A stretch of 64,000 nt of DNA from Acidovorax benzenivorans (GCF_028680575.1 NZ_JAPCKI010000016.1:57613-121612), one strand, 5' to 3'; counted from the first letter of the stretch, positions 54,512-63,877 are shown. The notes: generated by a model not told the origin, from the letters alone. Numbers and translations are program-made.

Positions 54512-54853
54512 TCAGGCGACAGGGGTGGCGGCTTTGGCCTGGTTCTCCAGCACCACTTCACGCACCCGCTGCGCGAGGGTACCGCGTGTTTGTGCTGCCA
54601 GCAGGCGGGCGGTGAGGGCGTCCACCGATGTGGGTGCTGCCAGGGTGGCTGGGCGCGTGGCAGTGGCTTCGTACTGCTCGATAGCGCTGCGCGCCTCTTG
54701 CACGCTCAGCCCGGTGTGCTCCACGATCTGGCCCAGCGTGGCCCAGTATTCGATCTGGCTGGCCACCGAGCGGCGCATGGGCTGCGCGGCCTGGCGGGCC
54801 TGCTCCACCAGGTGGGCGGGGAGCTTGACGGAAGAAAAGGCGGTGGCGGACAT
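54512..54853 (-). CDS. ParD-like antitoxin
   Basis: A 113-residue protein from the ATG at 54853 (MSATAFSSVKLPAHLVEQARQAA). The region PMRRSVASQIEYWATLGQIVEHTGLS is the ParD-like antitoxin pattern (PF11903 type), a ribbon-helix-helix-like DNA-binding fold. The C-terminal part (LTARLLAAQTRGTLAQRVREVVLENQ) probably wraps the toxin. A perfect 13-bp inverted repeat begins 9 bases upstream of the start, which fits autoregulation. The partner is the zeta-like kinase. Confidence 0.85.
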   Translation of the reverse strand: MSATAFSSVKLPAHLVEQARQAAQPMRRSVASQIEYWATLGQIVEHTGLSVQEARSAIEQYEATATRPATLAAPTSVDALTARLLAAQTRGTLAQRVREVVLENQAKAATPVA

Positions 54854-54861
54854 GGCGATCT

Positions 54862-54890
54862 CCTGATTGGCGCATTTTGCGCCAATCAGG
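54862..54890. promoter_or_regulatory. Perfect 13-bp inverted repeat upstream of the antitoxin
   Basis: CCTGATTGGCGCA and TGCGCCAATCAGG separated by TTT. It lies between the antitoxin start and the divergent panE region. It could be a DNA operator for ParD-like binding or a strong RNA hairpin in the leader. Confidence 0.8.
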
Positions 54891-55000
54891 ATGGGGTTGC
54901 AATGAACGTGGTCAAGCGCCTCCGGTCGCTGCACGGTTTTTCCGGGCGATACCATGCGTTGACTTTCGTTCTTTCAGCCCCACAAACCTGCAGCCGCTCC

Positions 55001-55954
55001 ATGACTGAATCCACCACATCCCCTGCCGCTCGTTCTGCCACCCTGCCGTTGCGTTTTGCTGTGATGGGCGCGGGCGCTGTGGGCTGCTACTTCGGCGCGT
55101 TGTTGGCCCGTGCGGGCCATGCCGTTACGCTCATCGGGCGGCCTGCCCATGTGCTGGCGGTTCGCGACAACGGCCTGCGGTTGCAGACGGCGGCGATGGA
55201 CGTGCAGGTGCCCCTGGCGGCCAGCACCGAGGCCAGCGCCGTGGAGGGGGCAGACGTGGTGCTGTTCTGCGTGAAATCGTCCGACTCGGAAGACGCCGCG
55301 CAGCAGATTCGCCCGCACCTGGCGCCCGGCGCGCTGGTGCTGACCTTGCAGAACGGTGTGGACAACGACGAGCGCGTGCGCGCCGTGCTGGACGCCAGCA
55401 CCCCCGTGGCAGCCGCTGTGGTCTATGTCGCTACTGCCATGGGCGGCCCCGGGCATGTGGTGCACCATGGCCGGGGCGAGCTGGTGATTGCGCCTTCGCC
55501 GCGCAGCGACGAGGTGGCCCGCCAGCTCACAGCGGCGGGCATCCCCACCCAGGTGTCAGACAACGTGCGTGGCGCGCTCTGGGCCAAGCTGGTGCTCAAC
55601 AGCGCCTACAACGCGCTGTCGGCCCTGTCGCAGCAGCCCTATGGCCCGCTGGTGCAGGTGCCCGGCGTGACGCAGGTGATTGCCGACATCGTGGCCGAGT
55701 GCCTGGCGGTGGCGGCGGCCGATGGGGTGACGATTCCTGGCGATGTGCAGGCCGCCGTGCGCGGCATTGCCAGCACCATGCCCGGCCAGTACTCGTCCAC
55801 CGCGCAGGATCTGGCGCGGGGCAAGCCCACCGAGATCGACCACCTGAACGGTTATGTCGTGAATCGCGGCGCGGCCCTGGGGGTACCGACGCCGCTGAAC
55901 CACGCGCTGCAGGTGCTGGTCAAGTTGGCCGAGATGAAGCGCGCTACCGACTGA
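55001..55954 (+). CDS. panE: 2-dehydropantoate 2-reductase
   Basis: A 317-residue enzyme from the ATG at 55001 (MTESTTSPAARSATLPLRFAV). It reduces ketopantoate with NADPH in pantothenate synthesis. Rossmann motif FAVMGAGAVGCYFGALLARAGH; catalytic Lys and binding residues in GALWAKLVLNSAYNALSAL; late motif STAQDLARGKPTEIDHLNGYVV. Several PanE paralogues are usual in this family of bacteria, so the exact substrate is likely but not certain. It converges on metE, 12 bases apart. Confidence 0.9.
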   Translation: MTESTTSPAARSATLPLRFAVMGAGAVGCYFGALLARAGHAVTLIGRPAHVLAVRDNGLRLQTAAMDVQVPLAASTEASAVEGADVVLFCVKSSDSEDAAQQIRPHLAPGALVLTLQNGVDNDERVRAVLDASTPVAAAVVYVATAMGGPGHVVHHGRGELVIAPSPRSDEVARQLTAAGIPTQVSDNVRGALWAKLVLNSAYNALSALSQQPYGPLVQVPGVTQVIADIVAECLAVAAADGVTIPGDVQAAVRGIASTMPGQYSSTAQDLARGKPTEIDHLNGYVVNRGAALGVPTPLNHALQVLVKLAEMKRATD

Positions 55955-55966
55955 GCTGGCGATCGG

Positions 55967-58360
55967 TCAGGCCAACGCAGCCTCTTCCAGCAACCGCTCG
56001 CGCACTTCCTGCGCGGCCTGCACCATGTGGCGCAGGGCAGCCTCGGTCTCGGGCCAGCCCCGGGTCTTGAGGCCGCAGTCGGGGTTCACCCACAGGTGCT
56101 CCACGGGCACGACCTCGGCGGCTTTTTCCAGCAGCGCGGCCATCTCCTGCACGCCGGGCACGCGGGGCGAGTGGATGTCGTACACGCCGGGGCCGATCTC
56201 GTTGGGGTAGCGGAAATCACCGAACCCCTGTAGCAGCTCCATGTCTGAGCGGCTCGTCTCAATCGTGATCACATCCGCGTCCATGGACGCGATGGCGGGC
56301 AGGATGTCGTTGAACTCGCTGTAGCACATGTGGGTGTGGATCTGCGTGTCGTTGCGCACGCCACTGGCACTGATGCGGAAGGCGCGGGTGGCGCGCTCCA
56401 GGTAGCTCTTCCACCCCGCGCGGCGCAGCGGCAGCCCTTCGCGGATGGCGGGCTCGTCGATCTGGATGATGGCGATGCCTGCGGCTTCCAGGTCGCACAC
56501 CTCGTCGCGGATCGCCCAGGCGATCTGGTCGGCCGTGGTGGCGCGGGGCTGATCGTCGCGCACAAAGCTCCACTGCAAGATGGTGAGGGGGCCGGTGAGC
56601 ATGCCTTTCATGGGTTTGGCGGTGAGGCTCTGCGCGTACTGCGTCCAGGCCACCGTCATGGGCGTGGGACGGGCCACATCGCCGTAGATGATGGGCGGCT
56701 TCACGCAGCGCGAGCCATAGCTTTGCACCCAGCCGTTGGCGGTGAAGGCAAAGCCGTCGAGCTGCTCGCCAAAGTATTCGACCATGTCGTTGCGTTCGGC
56801 TTCGCCGTGCACGAGCACGTCCAGCCCCAAGGCTTCCTGCTTGCGCACGGCCAGGGCAATTTCTGCCTCCATCTTCTGTTGGTAGTGGGCAGCATCCAGT
56901 GCCCCGCGCTTGAAGGCGGCACGGGCTGCGCGGATCTCCGCCGTCTGCGGGAACGAGCCAATCGTGGTGGTGGGCAACAGCGGCAGCTTCAGCCGTGCGC
57001 GCTGGGCCTTTTGCCGGGCAGGGAAGGCGTTGGCGCGCTGATCAGCCCCTGGCGCGGCCGCGGCAATGCGGGCCGCCACGGTGGCGCGGTGCACGTGCGG
57101 GCTGGCGCGGCGGGCGGCCAGGGCGGTGCGGGCGGCGTGCAGTTCGTCGTCTACCGCCGCTTCGCCTTGCGACAAGGCGGTGGCAAGCACGCGCAGCTCA
57201 TCGAGTTTTTCCACCGCAAACGCCAGCCACGACTTCACCTCGGCGTCCAACTGCGTTTCGGCCTCTAAGCTGAACGGCACATGCAGCAGCGAGCACGACG
57301 GCGCCAGCCACAGCTCGCCCTGGTGCTTGTCGGCCACGGGGCGCAGCTTTTGCAGCGCTGCATCCAGGTCGGTGCGCCAGATATTGCGGCCGTCCACAAT
57401 GCCCACCGACAGCACCTTGTGCGAGGGCAGCCAGTCGGCCACGCCCACCAGTTCGTCGGGCGCGCGCACGGCATCCACATGCAAGCCGGCCACGGGCAGC
57501 TGGCAGGCCAGGCGCAGGTTTTCGGCCAGGGGCGAGAAGTAGGTGGCCAGCAGCAGCTTGGGCGCGCTGCGGGCCAGTTGCCAGTAGCTGGGCTCAAAGG
57601 CATGGCGCCACGCATCGGGCAGGTCCAGGCCCAGGATGGGTTCGTCGATCTGTACCCATTCCACGCCCTGCGCCTTCAGCCGCGCCAGCACGGCCTCGTA
57701 CACCGGCAGCAGCGACTCCAGCAGGCTGAAGCGGTCAAAACCTGCCGCCTTGGATTTGCCCAGCCACAAAAAGCTCAGCGGCCCCAGCAGCACGGCCTTG
57801 ACGCGGTGGCCCAGCGCCTGGGCCTCGGCCACTTCGGCAAACAGGCGCTCGCTGGCCAGGTGGAACTGGGTGTGAGCGCTGAACTCGGGCACGAGGTAGT
57901 GGTAGTTGGTGTCGAACCACTTGGTCATCTCCAGCGCGGGCTGGCCGGTGGTGTGGTGTGGGGTGGTGCAACCGGCGCTGCAGCCTTCATGCGCTGCGAC
58001 AGCCTGGGCCGACACACCCCGTGCCATCGCAAAGTAGCGCGCCAGCTCATGGGTGTGGCCGTCAAAGCCAAAGCGCGCGGGCTCGCAGCCCAGCAGCTGG
58101 ATGTGGTTGGCCACATGGTCGTACAGCGCAAAGTCGCCCACCGTCACAAAACCAAGGCCCGTATCAGCCTGCGCTTGCCAGTGCAACTGGCGCAGCTGGG
58201 CGGCGGTGGACTGCAGCTCGGCCTCGGTGCTGTCGCCGCGCCAGAAGGATTCGAGCGCGAATTTCAGCGCGCGCTGCGCCCCCATGCGCGGAAAGCCCAG
58301 GGTGTGCGTGGGCACGGGGCGGCGGGTGGCGGCTGTTACGGCGACTGCGGCGAGCGACAT
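55967..58360 (-). CDS. metE: Cobalamin-independent methionine synthase MetE
   Basis: A 797-residue enzyme from the ATG at 58360 ([32 protein letters not shown]). It transfers a methyl group from 5-methyl-THF-triglutamate to homocysteine. N-terminal domain: [18 protein letters not shown]-terminal catalytic domain: [60 protein letters not shown] and the zinc ligands in [11 protein letters not shown] and NPDCGLKTR. It is divergent from metR, its usual activator. Confidence 0.97.
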   Translation of the reverse strand: MSLAAVAVTAATRRPVPTHTLGFPRMGAQRALKFALESFWRGDSTEAELQSTAAQLRQLHWQAQADTGLGFVTVGDFALYDHVANHIQLLGCEPARFGFDGHTHELARYFAMARGVSAQAVAAHEGCSAGCTTPHHTTGQPALEMTKWFDTNYHYLVPEFSAHTQFHLASERLFAEVAEAQALGHRVKAVLLGPLSFLWLGKSKAAGFDRFSLLESLLPVYEAVLARLKAQGVEWVQIDEPILGLDLPDAWRHAFEPSYWQLARSAPKLLLATYFSPLAENLRLACQLPVAGLHVDAVRAPDELVGVADWLPSHKVLSVGIVDGRNIWRTDLDAALQKLRPVADKHQGELWLAPSCSLLHVPFSLEAETQLDAEVKSWLAFAVEKLDELRVLATALSQGEAAVDDELHAARTALAARRASPHVHRATVAARIAAAAPGADQRANAFPARQKAQRARLKLPLLPTTTIGSFPQTAEIRAARAAFKRGALDAAHYQQKMEAEIALAVRKQEALGLDVLVHGEAERNDMVEYFGEQLDGFAFTANGWVQSYGSRCVKPPIIYGDVARPTPMTVAWTQYAQSLTAKPMKGMLTGPLTILQWSFVRDDQPRATTADQIAWAIRDEVCDLEAAGIAIIQIDEPAIREGLPLRRAGWKSYLERATRAFRISASGVRNDTQIHTHMCYSEFNDILPAIASMDADVITIETSRSDMELLQGFGDFRYPNEIGPGVYDIHSPRVPGVQEMAALLEKAAEVVPVEHLWVNPDCGLKTRGWPETEAALRHMVQAAQEVRERLLEEAALA

Positions 58361-58418
58361 GGTGATTTCCTTCTTCTGAATGGAGCAATGCAATGAAGTC
58401 ACCGATGGTCGCGCGGGC

Positions 58419-58437
58419 TCGTTTATTATTCAAACGA
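58419..58437. promoter_or_regulatory. Inverted repeat between metE and metR, candidate MetR site
   Basis: TCGTTT-N7-AAACGA, perfect 6-bp arms, 32 bases before metR and 59 before metE. It is LysR-like in shape but not an exact TGAA-N5-TTCA MetR box; no exact match was found. Confidence 0.4.
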
Positions 58438-58468
58438 AAGTTTTGGTCGATCAACTTGAAAATTAATA

Positions 58469-59395
58469 ATGAACCAGTCGATCCTGGAAGTTCGCCACCT
58501 GCGCACGCTGGTGGCCTTGCGCGATAGCGGCAGCTTGGTGCGGGCCGCGCAGCTGCTCAACCTCACGCAGTCGGCGCTGTCGCACCAGATCAAGCTGCTG
58601 GAAGACCGCTACGGCCAGCCGCTGTTTGAGCGCAAATCGGTGCCGCCGCAGTTCACCGCCGTGGGCGAACGCCTGCTGGCGCTGGCCGATGCCGTGCTGC
58701 CGCAAGTGGAAGGGGCCGAGCGCGACATTGCCCGCCTGGTGCTGGGGCAGGGCGGGCAGATGCGCATTGCGGTGGAATGCCACACCTGCTTTGACTGGCT
58801 GATGCCCGCGATGGATGCCTTCCGCACCCGCTGGCCCGAGGTGGAGCTGGACATCGTGAGCGGCTTTCACGCCGACCCCGTGGGCCTGCTGCACCAGGGC
58901 CGGGCCGATGTGGCCATCGTGTCGGAAGTGGATGCCGACGAGGCGGGCGTGGACTACCACGCACTGTTTGGCTTTGAGATCCGCGCGCTGCTGGCCAACA
59001 CGCACCCGCTGGTGGCCAAGCCGCATCTGGTGGCGCAGGACTTTGCCGACCAGACCATCATCATCTACCCCGTGCCCGACGAAATGCTGGACCTGATCCG
59101 CCAAGTGCTGGAGCCCGCCGGCGTGCGCCCCCCGCGCCGCACCACCGAACTGACGGTGGCCATGCTGCAACTGGTGGCCAGCGGGCGCGGCGTGGCGGCG
59201 CTGCCGCTGTGGGCGGTGCAGAGCTATCTGGACCGGGGATACGTGACTGCCAGACCGATTGGCGACAAAGGCCTGCGCGGCGAGCTGCACGCCGCCTGCC
59301 TGCCCAGCCTGTCGGCCAAGCCGTATCTGCAGGATTTTGTGCAGGTGACGCGCGAGACGAGTTTTGTGACGCTCAAGGGCGTGGAACTCTTGTAG
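58469..59395 (+). CDS. metR: LysR-type regulator MetR
   Basis: A 308-residue LysR protein: MNQSILEVRHLRTLVALRDSGSLVRAAQLLNLTQSALSHQIKLLEDRYG has the MetR signature (HLRTL..AL...GSL..AA..L..TQSALSHQ). The effector domain includes VECHTCFDWLMPAMDAFRTRWPEVELD, typical of MetR, which uses homocysteine as co-inducer. It is divergent from metE over 108 bp and should activate it. Confidence 0.95.
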   Translation: MNQSILEVRHLRTLVALRDSGSLVRAAQLLNLTQSALSHQIKLLEDRYGQPLFERKSVPPQFTAVGERLLALADAVLPQVEGAERDIARLVLGQGGQMRIAVECHTCFDWLMPAMDAFRTRWPEVELDIVSGFHADPVGLLHQGRADVAIVSEVDADEAGVDYHALFGFEIRALLANTHPLVAKPHLVAQDFADQTIIIYPVPDEMLDLIRQVLEPAGVRPPRRTTELTVAMLQLVASGRGVAALPLWAVQSYLDRGYVTARPIGDKGLRGELHAACLPSLSAKPYLQDFVQVTRETSFVTLKGVELL

Positions 59396-59396
59396 C

Positions 59397-59804
59397 CTAG
59401 TCGGGCGCGTACTTGTCGCCCACCTCTTCGCGCAGCGGGTGGGTGTCGTAGACGATGTTCATGTCCCGGATGCGCGTGCTGCCCGCGTCGAACGTGAACA
59501 CATCCACGCAGGTGAAGGTCACCTCGCGGCCATCGTTCAAGGTCCAGTCGTAGCGAAAGTAGGCCGCCACGCGCACCGATCCATCCTGGCTGGGCTGCGC
59601 GGACGCAAACAGATCTAGCACCGTGATCACGCTGCCGCTGGAGGCCTGGGCGAGCTTTTTGAAAAAGTCGCTTGCGCGCATGCTTCCTAGAAAGGGCGAG
59701 TGCACCACGCCATCGTCTTCAAAGCAGGCGATCAGCCCATCAGTGTGGCTGGCGTGCAGGTGAGCGAGGTAAGTGCGGACGGTGTCGATGGGGGTAGGGC
59801 TCAT
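59397..59804 (-). CDS. NTF2-like (SnoaL-type) protein
   Basis: A 135-residue cytoplasmic protein: MSPTPIDTVRTYLAHLHASHTDGLIACFEDDGVVHSPFLGSMRASDFF is the usual first half of the NTF2-like fold, with VAAYFRYDWTLNDGREVTFTCVDVFTFD forming the curved sheet. Such proteins may be isomerases, hydrolases or ligand binders; no catalytic set is conclusive. It ends 1 base from the metR stop (convergent) and starts 97 bases from a divergent LysR gene, which may regulate it. Confidence 0.82.
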   Translation of the reverse strand: MSPTPIDTVRTYLAHLHASHTDGLIACFEDDGVVHSPFLGSMRASDFFKKLAQASSGSVITVLDLFASAQPSQDGSVRVAAYFRYDWTLNDGREVTFTCVDVFTFDAGSTRIRDMNIVYDTHPLREEVGDKYAPD

Positions 59805-59884
59805 ACGCGGCGTTGCAAAGGTTGTGGAGTGGAGTGCGTAGCTTCGCCAAGTCCGCGCCGTGCGACAAGAGACAATGGTGGCTT

Positions 59885-59907
59885 ATACATAAAAGGTGTT
59901 TATGTAT
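59885..59907. promoter_or_regulatory. Perfect inverted repeat spanning the LysR start codon
   Basis: ATACATAAA-AGGTG-TTTATGTAT: 9-bp perfect arms. The right arm contains the ATG start (59902) and the loop AGGTG is the ribosome-binding site. It may be an autorepression operator (T-N11-A LysR type) or an RNA hairpin controlling translation. Confidence 0.7.
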
Positions 59908-60768
59908 CTGCGCTACCTGCAATACCTCCATGCGGTCATCGAGCAAGGCTCGTTTGCCTTGGCGGCCAAGGCCTGCGGCGTGTCGCAGCCCGCGATCAGC
60001 CATGGCATGAAAGCACTGCAAGCCCACTTTGCGCAGCCCTTGCTGGTGCGGGACGGGCGACGCCATGTGCCCACCGACCTGGCCCGGGCCGTAGCCGCGC
60101 AGGCCTTGCCCCTGGCACAAGGGGTGGAGGCGCTGCCCCGCGCTTCGGTGACTGCGGCAGACCGATACCTGCTGCGGGTGGGGCTCACGTCTTCAGCGGC
60201 GCTGGTTTGCGGCCCGCTGCTGTATGCCAGCTGGTGTCTGCCCAACGCCCGGCGCTCGCTGGAGATGGCGACGGCCGATGAAGGCAGTCTGCTGGAAGGC
60301 CTGCTACAGCGGCGCTTTGATGCGGTCATTGCCCCCAAACCGCGCAAGTTTGCGCACCCCGATGTGACGGAGCGCCCCCTGTACGAGTTGCATCCCCAGG
60401 TCTATGCGCGCAAGGGCCACCCATGGGTCCGTGCCCAGTCGCTGGCGCAACTGCAGGGCGCTGCGTGGGCCTGTGTGGGGCCCAGCGTCAGCGGGCCGGT
60501 GGATGTGTTGACGGAAGCGCACCGTGTGCGCCGCATGCCCGCGCCCAAGATGTCCGTGCGCTGCCCCGACTTTGCCAGCCTGTTGCACCTGGTGGCGCAG
60601 TCCGACCTGCTGGCTGTTGTGCCGCACCCTGCGTTGCTGGGCGGCGCGTCCACGCTGGTGGCGCCCCTGCGGCTGGCGGAATCTCTGCCGCTGTATGGCA
60701 TGTGGCTGTTCGAACCCCGGGGCCACGAGTCACGGCTGGGCCCCGAGGTGTTTGCGCCTGCGGGCTGA
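59902..60768 (+). CDS. LysR-type regulator (unknown target)
   Basis: From the ATG at 59902 the product has 288 residues; a GTG two codons earlier is in frame. The HTH is unusual in order, MYLRYLQYLHAVIEQGSFALAAKACGVSQPAISHGMKALQAHF, but is a clear LysR winged helix. The effector domain is about 90-285 with FDAVIAPKPRKF and LLHLVAQSDLLAVVPHPAL. Start and ribosome site lie within a perfect inverted repeat. The divergent NTF2-like gene is a candidate target. Confidence 0.9.
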   Translation: MYLRYLQYLHAVIEQGSFALAAKACGVSQPAISHGMKALQAHFAQPLLVRDGRRHVPTDLARAVAAQALPLAQGVEALPRASVTAADRYLLRVGLTSSAALVCGPLLYASWCLPNARRSLEMATADEGSLLEGLLQRRFDAVIAPKPRKFAHPDVTERPLYELHPQVYARKGHPWVRAQSLAQLQGAAWACVGPSVSGPVDVLTEAHRVRRMPAPKMSVRCPDFASLLHLVAQSDLLAVVPHPALLGGASTLVAPLRLAESLPLYGMWLFEPRGHESRLGPEVFAPAG

Positions 60769-60878
60769 GTCTGGCGCGCAGGCGCTGACCGAAACATTGC
60801 AAGGAGGATCAGTGTTTGAAATTGGTGTTGCAAGACTCCATAATCGCTTTCCTCATTCCTTCACCGAGCCTTTGCACC

Positions 60879-62180
60879 ATGCACCATCCGCAGCGCCGCC
60901 CACACTCAGCCCCTTCGTTTGTCCGCCCCCTGATGGCCTCGCTGGCGCTGGCGTTTGCTGCCGCCGTGGCCCACGCTGCGCCGGTGGCTGACGTCCATGC
61001 ACTGGCCCAGAAGGAGCAGCAGCCGCTGCTCGACACCCTGCGTGACCTGGTGCATATCGAGTCGGGCAGCAAGGACATCGAAGGCCTGAACCAGATCGCC
61101 GAGCGCATTGCCAGCCAGCTCAAGCAACTGGGCGGCACGGTGGATGTGCTGCAAACCAGCGACATCTACCGCCTCGACGATACCCCCGAGAAGGTGGGCC
61201 CTGCCGTGCAGGCCGTGTTCAAGGGCACGGGCAGCAAGAAGATCATGCTCATCGCGCACATGGACACGGTGTACCTGAAAGGCATGCTCAAAGGCCAGCC
61301 GTTCCGCATCGATGGCGACAAGGCCTATGGCCTGGGCATTTCGGACGACAAGCAGGGCATCGCGCTCATCATCCACACCATGGCCTTGCTGCAAAAGCTC
61401 AACTTCAAGGACTACGGCACGCTCACCGTGCTGATCAACGGTGACGAAGAAATCAGCTCGCCCGGCTGGCGCAGCACCATCACCCGCGTGGCGTCTGAAC
61501 AAGATGTGGTGTTGTCGTTCGAAGGCGGCGGCACCGACGGCACGCTGCGCCTGGCCACCAGCGGCATTGGGGCGGCCTACCTCACGGTGCAGGGCAAGGC
61601 GTCGCACGCCGGGGCCAAGCCGGAAGATGGCGTGAACGCGCTGTACGAGCTGTCGCACCAGCTGCTGCAAATGAAGGACTTGTCCAAGACCGACGAGGGC
61701 CTCAAGCTGAACTGGACGGTTTCCAAGGCGGGCACCAACCGCAACGTGATTCCAGCCGAAGCCACGGCCCAGGCCGATGCGCGCGCGCTGCGTGTGGCCG
61801 ATTTCGACGGGCTGGAGAAAGGCCTGCAAGAGAAGGTCAAGAGCAAGCTGCTGCCCGCATCCAAGGTGGATGTGAAGTTTGAAGTGCGCCGTCCGCCGCT
61901 GGAGGCCAGCGACGCATCCCGCCGCGTGGCGGGTTACGGCAAGGTCATCTACCAGGAGCTGGGCATGTCGCTCAATGTGGTGGAAAAAGCCACCGGCGGC
62001 GGCACCGACGCAGCGTTTGCGGGGCTCAAGACCAAGGGCGCGGTGGTGGAGGGCATGGGCCTGTCGGGCTACGGCGCCCATTCCAACGATGCGGAGTACG
62101 TGCAGATCAACACCATCGTGCCGCGCCTGTACCTGGCCACGCGCATGATCATGGACATCTCACGCGACCGCGTGAAATGA
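60879..62180 (+). CDS. Exported M20 metallopeptidase (glutamate carboxypeptidase-like)
   Basis: From the ATG at 60879, 433 residues with a signal peptide (FVRPLMASLALAFAAAVAHAA). M20 zinc site: His/Asp in IMLIAHMDTVYLKG, bridging Asp in GLGISDDKQGIALI, Glu pair in INGDEEISSPG, and final His in GYGAHSNDAEYV. A dimerisation domain runs about 215-330 (ASHAGAKPEDGVNALYELSHQL). It resembles carboxypeptidase G2 (folate- and peptide-glutamate hydrolysing), so C-terminal Glu removal in the periplasm is a reasonable but unproven guess. Confidence 0.92.
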   Translation: MHHPQRRPHSAPSFVRPLMASLALAFAAAVAHAAPVADVHALAQKEQQPLLDTLRDLVHIESGSKDIEGLNQIAERIASQLKQLGGTVDVLQTSDIYRLDDTPEKVGPAVQAVFKGTGSKKIMLIAHMDTVYLKGMLKGQPFRIDGDKAYGLGISDDKQGIALIIHTMALLQKLNFKDYGTLTVLINGDEEISSPGWRSTITRVASEQDVVLSFEGGGTDGTLRLATSGIGAAYLTVQGKASHAGAKPEDGVNALYELSHQLLQMKDLSKTDEGLKLNWTVSKAGTNRNVIPAEATAQADARALRVADFDGLEKGLQEKVKSKLLPASKVDVKFEVRRPPLEASDASRRVAGYGKVIYQELGMSLNVVEKATGGGTDAAFAGLKTKGAVVEGMGLSGYGAHSNDAEYVQINTIVPRLYLATRMIMDISRDRVK

Positions 62181-62245
62181 CACGCTGAGCTGCCCCACAC
62201 CCTCCCTGTGAGGGCAGCTGCGTTACGCAGGGCGCCGTGGCGGGC

Positions 62246-63214
62246 TCAAGCGCCCGGCGTGCCCGGCACCGGCGTCCGCACGGCGCCGGTTGCAAAGAAG
62301 GATTCCAGGTTCTCCAGCACCAGGTCGGCCATCGCCCGGCGGGTTTCGTGCGTGGCGCTGGCGGTGTGCGGTGTCAGCACCACGTTGTCCAGCGCCATCA
62401 GCGCGGTGGGCACGGTGGGCTCGTTCTCGAACACGTCCAGCCCGGCACCGGCAATGCGGCGTTCTGTCAGCGCGGCGATCAGCGCTGCCTCATCCACCAC
62501 GCTGCCGCGCGCCACGTTGATGAGGTAGCCCTTGGGGCCCAGGGCGTTGAGCACATCGCCGTTGACAAGATGGCGCGTTCCTGCGCCACCGGCTACCGTG
62601 AGTACCAGGTAGTCGGCCCATTGCGCCAGTGCGGTCAAGGACTCGAAATAGGGCAGAGTGCAGCCCTCGGCCGGGCGGCGGTTGTGGTAACCCACCTCCA
62701 TGCGGAAGCCGCTCGCACGATCGACCACGGCCTGGCCGATGCGGCCCATGCCCACAATGCCCAGGCGCTTTCCCGACACGCGACTACCCTGTGCAAACCG
62801 GGCCTTGGGCCATTCGCCACGGCGCACAAAGCGGTCGCTGGCGGCAATGTTGCGCGACACATCCAGCATCAGCGCAAACGCCATGTCGGCCACACAGTCG
62901 TTGAGCACGCCGGGCGTGTAGCCCACCGGCACGCCACGCGCCTTGGCCGCATCGATGTCCAGCGCGTCAAAGCCCACGCCAAAGCTGCTGATGACCTGGA
63001 GGTGGGGCAGTGCGGCGACGACCTCGCCCTTGACGCCGATGGCCGCAGTGGTCACCACCCCGGTGAACTCCGCGCCGTGCAACGCCAGAAAGGCCGCTGG
63101 ATCGGCCTGGTCGGCCAGGCAGGTGACGCGGTAGCGCGCTGCCAATTCGGCCTCCAGCGCGGGAAGGGGCAGGCGGCCGATTTGCAGGATGCGGGGCGGG
63201 GTGGCTGTGGTCAT
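62246..63214 (-). CDS. 2-hydroxyacid dehydrogenase (glyoxylate/hydroxypyruvate reductase type)
   Basis: A 322-residue enzyme. Rossmann motif RLGIVGMGRIGQAVVDRASGF; NVARGSVVDEAAL contains the catalytic Arg, FENEPTVP the Glu, and LTPHTASATHETR the His. The sequence VGFDALDIDAAKARGVPVGYTPGVLND is typical of GhrB-like enzymes that reduce glyoxylate or hydroxypyruvate. It is on the minus strand, converging with the M20 peptidase. The neighbouring KdgD-like gene fits sugar-acid metabolism, which could supply the substrate. Confidence 0.92.
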   Translation of the reverse strand: MTTATPPRILQIGRLPLPALEAELAARYRVTCLADQADPAAFLALHGAEFTGVVTTAAIGVKGEVVAALPHLQVISSFGVGFDALDIDAAKARGVPVGYTPGVLNDCVADMAFALMLDVSRNIAASDRFVRRGEWPKARFAQGSRVSGKRLGIVGMGRIGQAVVDRASGFRMEVGYHNRRPAEGCTLPYFESLTALAQWADYLVLTVAGGAGTRHLVNGDVLNALGPKGYLINVARGSVVDEAALIAALTERRIAGAGLDVFENEPTVPTALMALDNVVLTPHTASATHETRRAMADLVLENLESFFATGAVRTPVPGTPGA

Positions 63215-63278
63215 GGTTTCGTTGTACAGGGTTGCCGAAAAGCCCAGGGCCGCCCGTTGTGGCCCTGGTGTGGTTACC

Positions 63279-63737
63279 TTATGCCGCGCGCACGGCCTGG
63301 CGTGCCAGCAGCTTCCACTGGCCGCCTTGCTGTTGCCACACGCCCAGGATCTTGATCTGCACCTTGCCGGGCTTGCCCGAGTCGTTGGTGTCGGCCGTGA
63401 GGGTGTGGCGCACGATGGCGGTGCTGCCCACGACCTTGATGGTCTGGTCGGAGATGGCGATGGTCACGAAGTCGGACTTTCCTGCAACCAAGTCACCGAT
63501 GAAACTGTCTTTGGTGTCCACGCGGTCGCTCGAGTGGCCGTAGCTCAGGTCGTCGGCGACGAGAGCAGTCAGCGCGGCGGGTGTGGGGTCAATCATGGCC
63601 ACGCGCAGCTTTTCTGCCGCCGCTGCCACCAATGGCTCGGACGATGCCGAAGATGCGGCGAGTGCGCTGGCAGCGCAGCCCGTCAGTGCGGCAATGGCCA
63701 CGGCGGCGGCCGTGGCGAGAACGAGTTGCTTGAACAT
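63279..63737 (-). CDS. NTF2-like (DUF4440-type) lipoprotein
   Basis: A 152-residue protein from the ATG at 63737 (MFKQLVLATAAAVAIAALTGCAAS), with a lipobox ALTGC. The mature part: DPTPAALTALVADDLSYGHSSDRVDTKDSFIGDLVAG, VVGSTAIVRHTLTADTND and ILGVWQQQGGQWKLLARQAV, which is the DUF4440/SnoaL pattern. It is probably a periplasmic lipoprotein of unknown function. It lies between the dehydrogenase and the KdgD-like gene on the same strand. Confidence 0.85.
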   Translation of the reverse strand: MFKQLVLATAAAVAIAALTGCAASALAASSASSEPLVAAAAEKLRVAMIDPTPAALTALVADDLSYGHSSDRVDTKDSFIGDLVAGKSDFVTIAISDQTIKVVGSTAIVRHTLTADTNDSGKPGKVQIKILGVWQQQGGQWKLLARQAVRAA

Positions 63738-63841
63738 CTTGTCTGTCTCCGTTGTGGTGTTGTGTTGGGGGATGTGCGTGCCACGACTGCACCACGCGCC
63801 TGTGCACGGCCAAGCGCGTAGTGGAATGCAACAAAACAAAG

Positions 63842-63869
63842 AAAAAGGGCCTGGCTTGCCAGGCCCTTT
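63842..63869 (-). terminator. Intrinsic terminator after the KdgD-like gene
   Basis: AAAGGGCCTGGC and GCCAGGCCCTTT form a 12-bp perfect stem with a TT loop; on the minus strand it is followed by TTCTTTGTTTTG. Confidence 0.85.
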
Positions 63870-63877
63870 GGGGGCGC

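Noticed and set aside
58361..58468. Canonical MetR box (TGAA-N5-TTCA) between metE and metR
   Set aside because: No exact match was found on either strand; only a different LysR-like dyad is reported.
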